DNA from: Bacteroidales bacterium
GTDB taxonomy: Bacteria > Bacteroidota > Bacteroidia > Bacteroidales > UBA932
Length of the DNA stretch: 6,192 bases
Direction: 5' to 3'
Assembly (NCBI GenBank): GCA_017615135.1
Contig: JAGAAU010000216.1
Location: forward strand, 1 to 6,192
Part shown: positions 1 to 6,192 of the stretch, piece after piece
Layout of the letters: every line of letters begins with the position of its first letter
How positions within the stretch are numbered: position 1 is the first letter of the stretch
Notes under the pieces: model-generated
Told to the model about the DNA's origin: nothing
What the model saw: the letters and a program-made list of their open reading frames with translations, nothing else
Databases searched by the model: none
Position numbers and translations under genes: made by a program

Positions 1-280
1 AGCGATCATTACTTCTTTTATTTAAGATTTCAAAAACCGTATCACGGATAAAATCATTTTTATATTCGTTACCAAAGTCATCTAAAACTAAGATTGGAAC
101 ACTTGAATAAGAATCTAGAGTCTTTTGGAATAATTCTTGGTTCTTATAATTAAGATCGGCAAGTTGACGGAAACGTTGAGGACAGTTGATAAAGGCAATT
201 GGTCCAACTTCTTTTCTTGCTAAGTCTATCGCTAAACTTGCAGCGACAAAACTACGGCCAGTAGTCCCGGCACCAACTAC
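1..280 (-). CDS. dnaI: Helicase loader DnaI-like AAA+ ATPase, internal fragment (foreign to the rest of the window)
   Basis: The minus strand is open from the junction to base 2, in codons ending at 286, 283 and so on. It encodes the centre of a replicative helicase loader, an ATPase that loads the DnaB/DnaC-type helicase during replication initiation. Seen in order: a Walker A segment reading VVGAGTTGRSF (about 247-279), a helical stretch, FINCPQRFRQLADL, then a Walker B with following conserved segment, ILVLDDFGNEYKNDFIRD. The whole order matches Bacillus-type DnaI, where the Walker B reads LDDIGAE and is followed by a W/F-V/I-RD helix. The N-terminal helicase-binding domain is lost at the junction and the C-terminal part lies beyond base 1. 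Walker A carries Arg (GRS) instead of the usual Lys (GKS/GKT). Composition is far more AT-rich than the neighbouring genes. IstB or DnaC are alternatives, but the segment after Walker B favours DnaI. Confidence 0.8.
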
Positions 281-292
281 TGTGGCTTCTAC
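275..292. other. Chimeric junction between two genomes
   Basis: To the left, the minus strand reads as a DnaI AAA+ domain up to its Walker A strand. To the right, the plus strand reads as the C-terminal end of a glycoside-hydrolase-like protein (CGFYDYQTQT, then PPYYAFYAW). Neither protein continues across the other side in a family-consistent way, and base composition changes sharply, although bases 241-280 are already fairly G/C-rich. The exact point cannot be fixed by eye. Both readings stay plausible through roughly 275-292. Confidence 0.8.
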
Positions 293-643
293 GACTATCA
301 GACGCAGACACACACGCCCCCTTATTATGCTTTCTATGCCTGGAGCAAGCTGAGCGGCAACGAGTGTAGCTGCAAGGTGGAAGGCGGTAACGGAGACATC
401 TATGCCGTGGCTTCTACTCAGGATGGGAAGACCGTGCTGCTGCTCACCCGCTACGACGGCGACAACAATGCCTGCAACCTGGCAAAAGTAACCGTCTCCC
501 TAAATGGGGGCGGCATCGGCAAGGGTGTTTACCACCTCACCGACGACGAACACATCTATACCGAAATCCCCCTCTTCCCCACGGAAGAAGGTACTGTGAT
601 AATTGAGCTGAAGAACAATGCCATTGCGGTGTTGGAACTGTAG
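281..643 (+). CDS. Glycoside-hydrolase-like protein, C-terminal fragment (5' end lost at the junction)
   Basis: The frame is open upstream of the first ATG (377) back to the junction. The 377 ATG is therefore internal, and the real protein begins in sequence that is missing here. About 120 residues are present, ending at TAG 641-643. They begin with CGFYDYQTQTHTPPYYAFYAW, which resembles the last helix of a (beta/alpha)8 barrel in clan GH-A enzymes. A beta-sandwich tail follows, with DIYAVAS, VLLLTRYDGDNN and GVYHLTDDEHIYTE, a pattern I associate with GH39-like and related Bacteroidetes glycosidases. No catalytic residue is in the part seen, so family and substrate stay open. The next gene starts after only three bases, so this was probably the upstream member of the same operon. 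Confidence 0.6.
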   Translation, partial: CGFYDYQTQTHTPPYYAFYAWSKLSGNECSCKVEGGNGDIYAVASTQDGKTVLLLTRYDGDNNACNLAKVTVSLNGGGIGKGVYHLTDDEHIYTEIPLFPTEEGTVIIELKNNAIAVLEL

Positions 644-646
644 AAG

Positions 647-1906
647 ATGAAACGAATACTTTTCCTTTCCCTGATTGTCGCCATGGCCGCCTGTCAGGAA
701 CAGATGCCGGACTTCCCCGAAATCGGAGAGCCTTATGCCGTAACCAGCGGCCCTCATGACCACCTGCTAGCCAATTACTTCGGCATAAATGCCTGGAGCC
801 CTGACGGGCGCTATTTGGCCGTTATGGAAACCGACATAAACGGCCGGCTGGCTGACGAGGAAGAAGAAGCCACCCTTGCCCTTGTAGACCTAAAGGAAGG
901 AAATAAGCTTATTCCAATTGCCAGGACGCACTGCTGGAACTTTCAGGAAGCGGCAATGTTTCACTGGCTGACCTGGGAAGACGGCGCATGCATCTACAAC
1001 GACTGCCGTTATGGAAAGTTCGTATCTGTCATCTACAATTGGAAGACAGGATCCGAACAGGTTATTCCCTACCCTATAAGCGCTGTTTCAGAAGATGGGC
1101 TTCTGGCCATATCGCTTAATTATGCCCGTCTGCGCCTGTGCAGGCCAGACTATGGTTATGCCGGAAACGGACAGAATCCACTGCGCGAACAGGTATGGCC
1201 GGAAAATGATGGTCTTTGGGTAGTGGATCTTCGCACCGGGGAAGGAAAACTGATTCTGTCTGTCAAAGAAGCTCAGAAATTGATGCCCATTTTAGAAGAC
1301 TGTGACGGATTCGCCTACTTCTGCCATACCGTTTTCAGCAAAAACGCAAAAAAAATCTTCTTCCTTGCGCGCACCGTAAAAAATCTGAATGATCAGATAG
1401 ATCAATTCGGTATAGTAAAGGAATGGGACACAGCCGCTCTGACCATAGACACAGATGGAAGGAATCTGCGCAGGTGCTTCCCCGATGGATGGAGGGGGTC
1501 GCATTTCAACTGGTTCGGCGACGACACAATGGTAGTTACAGCACGCTGGAACGGCGGAAAAACCTGGTCTCATACCCTGTTCAAAGTAGGCGAAGAGGAG
1601 CAGGTACGCCAGCTTGCCCCAGGCATTATGGATTGGGACGGGCATTGCATTTTTTCGCCCAACGGGAAATTCATCTCCTCCGAAGGTTATTGGAACAAGG
1701 ACGGATTCCGCAGCTGGGTACTGCTGCGCATAGAAGACGAAGCCCTGATTTCTTTGGGACGTTTTTTTGTTCCGGATGATTACAAAGAACAATATTCCCG
1801 CTGCGACCTGCACGCCCGCTGGAAACCGGACGGAAGCCAGTTGGCATTCAATTCGGTGCACGAGGGCAGCCGTCAGGTCTATCTTAGGGACGTAAAATGG
1901 AAATGA
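647..1906 (+). CDS. PD40/TolB-like beta-propeller lipoprotein, oligogalacturonate-lyase-like
   Basis: A 419-residue protein with a short hydrophobic signal peptide ending in a relaxed lipobox (MAAC, Cys16), so it is probably a lipid-anchored envelope protein. The rest looks like a beta-propeller of PD40-type blades. Signatures are NAWSPDGRYLAV (48-59), FSKNAKKIFFLAR (about 230), CIFSPNGKF (334-342) and RWKPDGSQLAF (391-401). Three successive blades open with a histidine: SHFNW (H286), DGHCIFSP (H333) and CDLHARW (H389). From memory, oligogalacturonate lyases (PL22) use histidines from successive blades to hold a metal; whether the positions match is not shown. The DGH and CDLH segments resemble a family of polysaccharide-locus propellers often labelled oligogalacturonate lyase or hypothetical. 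A lyase, a binding protein or a non-catalytic scaffold are all possible. The start is three bases after the upstream stop, and the 3' end overlaps the GH2 start. Confidence 0.8.
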   Translation: MKRILFLSLIVAMAACQEQMPDFPEIGEPYAVTSGPHDHLLANYFGINAWSPDGRYLAVMETDINGRLADEEEEATLALVDLKEGNKLIPIARTHCWNFQEAAMFHWLTWEDGACIYNDCRYGKFVSVIYNWKTGSEQVIPYPISAVSEDGLLAISLNYARLRLCRPDYGYAGNGQNPLREQVWPENDGLWVVDLRTGEGKLILSVKEAQKLMPILEDCDGFAYFCHTVFSKNAKKIFFLARTVKNLNDQIDQFGIVKEWDTAALTIDTDGRNLRRCFPDGWRGSHFNWFGDDTMVVTARWNGGKTWSHTLFKVGEEEQVRQLAPGIMDWDGHCIFSPNGKFISSEGYWNKDGFRSWVLLRIEDEALISLGRFFVPDDYKEQYSRCDLHARWKPDGSQLAFNSVHEGSRQVYLRDVKWK

Positions 1907-3684
1907 GAAAACTGCTTTCATCGCTTATCCTGCTTGTGGCCACCCTACTTCCCGCCCGGGCCCTTATTGTTACGGAAGGAAGGGTATGCGTTTCCCTTGG
2001 CGGGCAATGGAATTATATCGTCGATCCTATGGATACGGGGATATTCAAATATCAGATGCAGCTCCAAAAGCCGCACAAGCGCTATTTTGCCGACCGGCAT
2101 TTCTTCCGGGACAAGACTAAGCTCATAGAATACGATTTCGACAATTGTCCAACCCTGCAGGTGCCGGGGGACTGGAACAGCCAGAACGATAAACTCTATT
2201 TCTATGAAGGCAGCGTGTGGTACCGCCGGCTTATAGATTTTCACCCTGTTGCCGGCAGGCGTACCTTCCTGTACTTCGGAGCGGTAAATTACCAGTGCAT
2301 GGTAGGTCTTAATAATACTATCCTGGGCACGCACAAAGGTGGGTTTACACCGTTCTGGTTCGAGGTGACCGATATCCTGAAAGAAGGAGAAAACGCACTT
2401 ATACTCTGGGTAAACAACAGCCGTGGGGCGAATGAGGTTCCCACCCTTAACTTCGACTGGTGGAACTACGGTGGAATCACCCGCGACGTGCTTCTGATCA
2501 GCGTGCCTGAAGTATTCGTGAACGATTACCGGATTACCTTTGACGGTTCTTCAATCGGTGTTTCAGTCCATCTCGACGGCGGCTCTGGCAACGTTACGGT
2601 CGAGCTACCCGAACTTGGTCTTAAAAAGAAAGTCTGCGCCGGGAAAGACGGAATAGCAGAAATGCGCTTCAAGGCCTCTCCGGAACGCTGGTGCCCTGAA
2701 CATCCGAAACTTTACGACATTAGCATAAGCAGTGCTGAAGACCACATTGCCGACCGTGTAGGGTTCCGCACCGTACGCACGGAAGGAGACAAAATCCTGC
2801 TGAACGACAAAGCTGTATTCCTGAAGGGAGTTGCAGTTCACGACGAGAATATCAGCGCCAATCCAGGCCGCTGCCGTAACGAGCAGGACGTTCGCGGCCT
2901 GCTGGAGACTGCAAAAGAGCTGGGCTGTAATTTTCTTCGCCTCGCGCACTATCCCCATAGCGAGCAAATGGTGCGTCTGGCCGAAGAAATGGGCTTTCTC
3001 CTCTGGGAAGAGATACCCTGCTACTGGAATATCAACTGGGCTTCTGAAGAAACCTACGCCAATGCCGAAAACCAGTTGATGGAGATGCTGGGGCGAGATG
3101 CGAACCGGGCAGCAACCATCATCTGGTCTGTGGCCAACGAGACACCCCGGACACCGGAACGCCTGGCATTCCTTGGCAAGCTCATTGCCAAAATAAGGGA
3201 GACCGACCCCACCCGCCTGGTAAGCGCAGCTATCCAGAAAGCCAAACCGGACTTCTATCATCCGATAATAGAGGATGAACTGCTCGATCTGACCGATCTG
3301 ATCAGTTTCAACCAGTATATCGGCTGGTATGACGGCAAGCCCGCCGACTGTGATTCCGTTGTTTGGACTATTCCCGCCGGGAAACCCGTAGTTATCAGCG
3401 AATTCGGCGGAGGCGCCCTGTATGGCAACCACGGCAGCGAGGATGAAATGTTCACAGAAGAATACCTGGAACTGCTGTACCGGAAGAATATTGAAATGAT
3501 TTGCAAATTCCCCGGCCTTTGCGGTTTGAGCCCCTGGTGCCTGAAGGATTTCCGTTCGCCTAAACGGCCGCTGGTGGGAATTCAGGACGATTTCAACCGT
3601 AAAGGACTCATCGACGAGCAGGGCCGCCATAAAAAAGCCTTCTACGTAGTTAAGGATTTCTACAGATTTTCTCTATTTTTGTAA
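1903..3684 (+). CDS. GH2 glycoside hydrolase, beta-glucuronidase type, secreted
   Basis: Predicted retaining exo-glycosidase of 593 residues from ATG 1903. That start forms an ATGA overlap with the previous stop and gives a clean n-region (MRKLL). ATG 1897 would add Met-Glu. A type I signal peptide ends near ARA (about residue 20). Three domains follow: GH2 sugar-binding jelly roll (about 23-190, with SVWYRR and FDWWNYGGITR), an Ig-like domain (about 195-280) and a (beta/alpha)8 barrel from about 285. The acid/base is E413 in WSVANE and the nucleophile is E500 in ISEFGGG. Other GH2 pocket residues seen are D185, H313 and W545. FNRKG carries N565-x-K567, matching the N-x-K motif by which beta-glucuronidases bind the uronate carboxylate. 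Length is close to the E. coli enzyme (about 603), with no extra C-terminal domains. Beta-galacturonidase or a neutral-sugar GH2 activity remain possible. Probable location is the periplasm. Confidence 0.93.
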   Translation: MRKLLSSLILLVATLLPARALIVTEGRVCVSLGGQWNYIVDPMDTGIFKYQMQLQKPHKRYFADRHFFRDKTKLIEYDFDNCPTLQVPGDWNSQNDKLYFYEGSVWYRRLIDFHPVAGRRTFLYFGAVNYQCMVGLNNTILGTHKGGFTPFWFEVTDILKEGENALILWVNNSRGANEVPTLNFDWWNYGGITRDVLLISVPEVFVNDYRITFDGSSIGVSVHLDGGSGNVTVELPELGLKKKVCAGKDGIAEMRFKASPERWCPEHPKLYDISISSAEDHIADRVGFRTVRTEGDKILLNDKAVFLKGVAVHDENISANPGRCRNEQDVRGLLETAKELGCNFLRLAHYPHSEQMVRLAEEMGFLLWEEIPCYWNINWASEETYANAENQLMEMLGRDANRAATIIWSVANETPRTPERLAFLGKLIAKIRETDPTRLVSAAIQKAKPDFYHPIIEDELLDLTDLISFNQYIGWYDGKPADCDSVVWTIPAGKPVVISEFGGGALYGNHGSEDEMFTEEYLELLYRKNIEMICKFPGLCGLSPWCLKDFRSPKRPLVGIQDDFNRKGLIDEQGRHKKAFYVVKDFYRFSLFL

Positions 3685-3700
3685 AAAAATCAGAGAAAAT
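3666..3700 (+). repeat. Long AT-rich hairpin enclosing the GH2 stop codon and abutting the esterase start
   Basis: The arm ATTTTCTCTATTTTT (3666-3680) is complementary to 3685-3700 over 15 pairs, interrupted only by one unpaired C at 3691. The loop is GTAA (3681-3684), which contains the GH2 stop codon TAA (3682-3684). The 3' arm ends at the base before the esterase ATG (3701). Thirteen pairs are A-T and two are G-C. There is no T-tract directly after it, so it is not a standard intrinsic terminator. By position it could occlude esterase initiation until a ribosome finishing GH2 opens it, or act in mRNA processing. Function is inferred only. Confidence 0.6.
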
Positions 3701-4792
3701 ATGCGCAGATTTTTCTTCCTTATTCTTTGCCTGACGGCATCGCTTGCGGCATTCGGCCAGAACGAATACGATTTCGTGGAAGCCACGGACCTTACAATTG
3801 CCGGGAAAGTCTTCCAGGAGACTCCCAATCCCTATGAGCGCATGGATTTTACGCGCTTCGGAGGATGGACGGAAAAAGACATACACCTGCTGCAGATGAG
3901 TTCCGGAATCATAGTCTCCTTCAAGACAGACTCTCCGGTAATCGCAATCAAACCCGAATTTACGTATATCAGCAATTGTAATCCTTCTGGATTCGCGGCC
4001 AGGGGGTTCGACCTTTATATCAAAAAGGACGGCAAGTGGCTCTGGGCCGGATGCACATCCTACGACAGCAACAAGGATGTGGCAACCGAGACGCAGAGAG
4101 TCCGCAAGCTGGTTGAGGATATGGACAACAGCATGAAGGAATGCATTGTGTACCTGCCCACCCAGAGCAAGATGACATCCGTAAAAATTGCTGTCCAGAA
4201 GGGTTCCAAGCTGGAAAAAGGAGATGTTCCTTTCCGCCACAGGATATGCCTGCACGGCTCTTCGTTCATGCACGGAGTAAGCACCAGCAGGGCCGGACAG
4301 ACCGTATCCGGCTTCCTTTCCCGCGCTACCGGCCTGCAGTTCTGCAACCTCGGAGTCAGCGGAGACTGCCGTATGCAGCCGCAATTCGCCTCAGCCCTGG
4401 CCAAGGCCGACGTAGATGCGTTTGTCTTTGATTCCTTCTCCAACGGCACCGACAAGACAGTTGAAGAGAACCTGTTCAACTTCATAGATACGCTCACGGC
4501 TGCCCACCCCGGCAAACCGCTGATTTTCATGCATACAATCTGGCGCGAGCGTCGCAATTTCAACCAGAAACAAGACCATTCGGAGACCATTAAAGCCGCT
4601 ATGGCCGACAGTCTGATGAAGATTGCCGTCAAAAAGTATAAAGACGTTTATTTCATAGACTCCAACGCCACTGCGCCCAACCACGACACAACCGTAGACG
4701 GCATACATCCCAGCGACTGGGGCTATTACCTTTGGGCCGAATCCGTGCGCAAACCCATACTCAAGATTCTTCGCAAGTACGGGATAAAATAA
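3701..4792 (+). CDS. Secreted SGNH/GDSL-like esterase with N-terminal GxDLY domain
   Basis: A 363-residue predicted serine esterase, likely removing acyl groups such as acetate from glycans. A type I signal peptide ends near AFG-Q (residue 19/20). The N-terminal beta-sandwich carries the GFDLY motif (102-106) that names the GxDLY domain found ahead of this SGNH type. The hydrolase domain starts near residue 183. HGSSFMHG holds the probable nucleophile S188 in place of the canonical GDS. NLGVSG gives the block II glycine, FSNGT gives a candidate block III Asn (N248), and DGIHPSDWG gives D333 and H336 of the catalytic triad. It lies 16 bases after the GH2 stop and is probably the last gene of the operon, since the next gene is convergent. 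The initiation region is sealed by the hairpin at 3666-3700. Substrate is not shown by the sequence; the neighbours suggest an acylated, uronate-containing oligosaccharide. Confidence 0.88.
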   Translation: MRRFFFLILCLTASLAAFGQNEYDFVEATDLTIAGKVFQETPNPYERMDFTRFGGWTEKDIHLLQMSSGIIVSFKTDSPVIAIKPEFTYISNCNPSGFAARGFDLYIKKDGKWLWAGCTSYDSNKDVATETQRVRKLVEDMDNSMKECIVYLPTQSKMTSVKIAVQKGSKLEKGDVPFRHRICLHGSSFMHGVSTSRAGQTVSGFLSRATGLQFCNLGVSGDCRMQPQFASALAKADVDAFVFDSFSNGTDKTVEENLFNFIDTLTAAHPGKPLIFMHTIWRERRNFNQKQDHSETIKAAMADSLMKIAVKKYKDVYFIDSNATAPNHDTTVDGIHPSDWGYYLWAESVRKPILKILRKYGIK

Positions 4793-4814
4793 GCTGTTTT
4801 TAACGCTTCTGCGC

Positions 4815-6192
4815 TTACCGGTCTACCGGAGGGCGGGAATTATCCCAGCAGGATGAAGGCTCTTCGCCCATGTCAAGGACGAGCTTTCCGCCGGCAAAGA
4901 CTTCACTGCGGTACAGCCAGTTACGCTCCAGCGGTTTGCCGTTGAACGTGGCATTCTGTACGAACAGGGCCTCCGGAGAATTGCCTTTGGTTTCTATTAT
5001 GAACTTCCGGCCCTTTGCATTATAGGGGCTCAGATGAACAACCACCTTGTCGAACGCCGGACTTCCCAGCTGGTAGGTAGGGTGTTCCGGAGCTCCGCCC
5101 TGCACGTCGAACAGTCCGATAGTGGAAAGAACGTACCAGGCTCCAAGCTGGCCCTGATCTTCATCCTGGCCATAACCGTAGCCGTGTTCGCCGTCTGTAC
5201 CATAAAATTCATCGCAGATAAGCCTTACCCACTTCTGAGTAAGCGCCGGCTTGCCTGAGAAATTGAACAGCCAGGGTTCGTGCAGGCAAGGCTGGTTGCC
5301 GTGATTGTACGGACTGTTAAGGCCGGAGAAGGCATAAGCCACCTTCCCGCCGCCGAAAATGCTCTTCCGGGCCTCGGTGAAAATACCGTCCAGACGTTCA
5401 TTGAAGACATCCTGTCCGAGCCTTGCAATAAGCGAATCCGGATTCTGCGGCACAAAGAACGTATACTGCATGGCATTCCCTTCCTGGAATCCACGCCAGG
5501 ACTCCAACGGATCGAAGCGGTCTATGAAATTGCCGTTCACATCGCGGGGATGGACAAGTTTGAGCTCATCGTCGAACAGGCGCGCCCAGCCGTCGGAAAG
5601 ATCCATCAAAGTATGGTAATCTTCCTCGTATCCAAGCTGTTTCGCCAGCTGCGCAGTTGCATAAGCGCTGAAACTGTACTCCAGCGTGTGGGAAGCCGAA
5701 AACGTAGCGCCTCCGCTATGTGCAACAAACCCGGGGTCTGTAACATAGGGCACATAACCCTTTTCCACGAACTGCTGCACATCCATTTTTCCGGCACCCT
5801 CAATTCTGCCACGCCATTCGAGGTTATCCTTTCTGGCGGCGGCATACATTGTTTCTATGTCGTAATTGCGGATTCCACTGTTATATGCTCCGGCAAAGGC
5901 GATGGAAACCATGTTCGTACCAACTCCGGAAACATATTTACTGCAGGCAATTCCATCACCCAGCCAACCTGCATCCTTATATACAAGCAACTGTGAACTC
6001 ACCCAGTCGTTATAATATTCGGGATAGGCAAGGGCCCAGAGAGGGGTAAGATTCCAATAGCCTCCCCATATAGCGTCTGTATTGTAATGGTTGTGTATCG
6101 GTTTTCCGTCGGTCCCAAGGGCAATCTGCCCTACTGAACCGTCGTTTGCGGGATATGCTCCGTTTACGTCGCTGGCGAGTCCGCGTCCGAGC
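4815..6192 (-). CDS. GH92 alpha-mannosidase, C-terminal part (5' end beyond the window)
   Basis: The frame is open from TAA at 4815-4817 to the right edge, giving about 458 residues of an enzyme family usually near 750. The GTG at 6000-6002 is internal: upstream codons continue the family reading (ASDVNGAYPANDGSVGQ, then DAIWGGYWNLTPLW). GH92 enzymes are calcium-dependent inverting exo-alpha-mannosidases. Seen in order: GWLGDG, the acid-bearing FQEGNAMQY (Glu codon 5481-5483), HGNQP (5289-5303), and YGQDEDQGQLGAWYV with the two Asp of the base region (codons 5163-5165 and 5157-5159), then TYQLGSPAFDKV. The catalytic half therefore looks intact. The N-terminal domain and any signal peptide lie outside the window, so export is not visible. 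It faces the esterase gene with 22 bases between stops, and so belongs to a different transcript. The linkage type it cleaves cannot be judged by eye. Confidence 0.95.
   Translation of the reverse strand, partial: LGRGLASDVNGAYPANDGSVGQIALGTDGKPIHNHYNTDAIWGGYWNLTPLWALAYPEYYNDWVSSQLLVYKDAGWLGDGIACSKYVSGVGTNMVSIAFAGAYNSGIRNYDIETMYAAARKDNLEWRGRIEGAGKMDVQQFVEKGYVPYVTDPGFVAHSGGATFSASHTLEYSFSAYATAQLAKQLGYEEDYHTLMDLSDGWARLFDDELKLVHPRDVNGNFIDRFDPLESWRGFQEGNAMQYTFFVPQNPDSLIARLGQDVFNERLDGIFTEARKSIFGGGKVAYAFSGLNSPYNHGNQPCLHEPWLFNFSGKPALTQKWVRLICDEFYGTDGEHGYGYGQDEDQGQLGAWYVLSTIGLFDVQGGAPEHPTYQLGSPAFDKVVVHLSPYNAKGRKFIIETKGNSPEALFVQNATFNGKPLERNWLYRSEVFAGGKLVLDMGEEPSSCWDNSRPPVDR

Noticed and set aside
377..643. 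A complete small 88-residue protein starting at ATG 377.
   Set aside because: The frame is open upstream, and the residues before the ATG (PPYYAFYAW) belong to the same glycosidase-like C-terminus, so the ATG is internal.
1292..1921. Antisense open frame (209 codons) opposite the propeller gene.
   Set aside because: It runs against clear PD40 signatures on the other strand and shows no domain or signal of its own.
2605..3630. Long antisense open frame (341 codons) opposite the GH2 gene.
   Set aside because: The plus strand encodes a complete GH2 protein with catalytic motifs. The minus-strand translation has no recognisable domain and is a by-product of codon composition.
3674..3681. TATTTTTG, which fits the Bacteroidetes -7 element TAnnTTTG, just before the esterase.
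   Set aside because: No TTTG at the expected -33 spacing, the site would leave almost no leader before ATG 3701, and the bases are already explained by the hairpin and the GH2 codons.
4793..4814. Possible bidirectional terminator between the convergent stops.
   Set aside because: Only 3-4 base-pair stems (AAGC/GCTT or CGC/GCG) and one run of five T. Too weak to call.
5280..5996. Plus-strand open frame (238 codons) opposite the GH92 gene.
   Set aside because: The GH92 reading is unambiguous across the region, so this is a mirror frame.
6000..6002. GTG as the start of a 395-residue GH92 protein.
   Set aside because: Codons upstream to the window edge continue conserved GH92 sequence, so the gene starts outside the window.

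Overview
The window joins two unrelated genomes. Bases 1 to about 280 are AT-rich (78 G/C in the first 240 bases, about 33%). On the minus strand they encode the middle of a DnaI-type helicase loader AAA+ domain, of the kind found in low-GC Firmicutes and Mollicutes. From about base 281 onward the sequence is about 55% G/C in the lines I counted. It reads as a carbohydrate-degradation locus of a Bacteroidales-like bacterium: secreted enzymes, a lipoprotein with a relaxed lipobox, tightly packed genes without clear Shine-Dalgarno sites, and GH92 and GH2 families. The join falls inside both reading frames and is most simply an assembly or library chimera from a gut or rumen-type community.

The Bacteroidales part, left to right, begins with a plus-strand gene train. 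It holds the C-terminal end of a glycoside-hydrolase-like protein (to 643), a beta-propeller lipoprotein (647-1906), a beta-glucuronidase-type GH2 enzyme (1903-3684) and a GxDLY/SGNH esterase (3701-4792). Spacings are 3 nt, a 4-nt ATGA overlap and 16 nt, so the four are very likely one operon. Its promoter is not in the window. A long AT-rich hairpin holds the GH2 stop codon in its loop and ends at the base before the esterase start codon. Converging on this train from the right edge, with 22 nt between stop codons, is the 3' part of a GH92 alpha-mannosidase gene on the minus strand.

Taken together, the plus-strand genes look like a small exported toolkit for a uronic-acid-bearing, probably acylated glycan. 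The GH2 enzyme retains the N-x-K motif used to bind glucuronate carboxylates. The esterase would remove ester groups. The propeller lipoprotein resembles oligogalacturonate-lyase-like propellers and has a histidine in each of three successive blades. The glycan assignment is inference: no SusC/SusD pair, sulfatase or regulator is visible. All space between genes is accounted for, and no RNA gene, CRISPR array or mobile element was seen.
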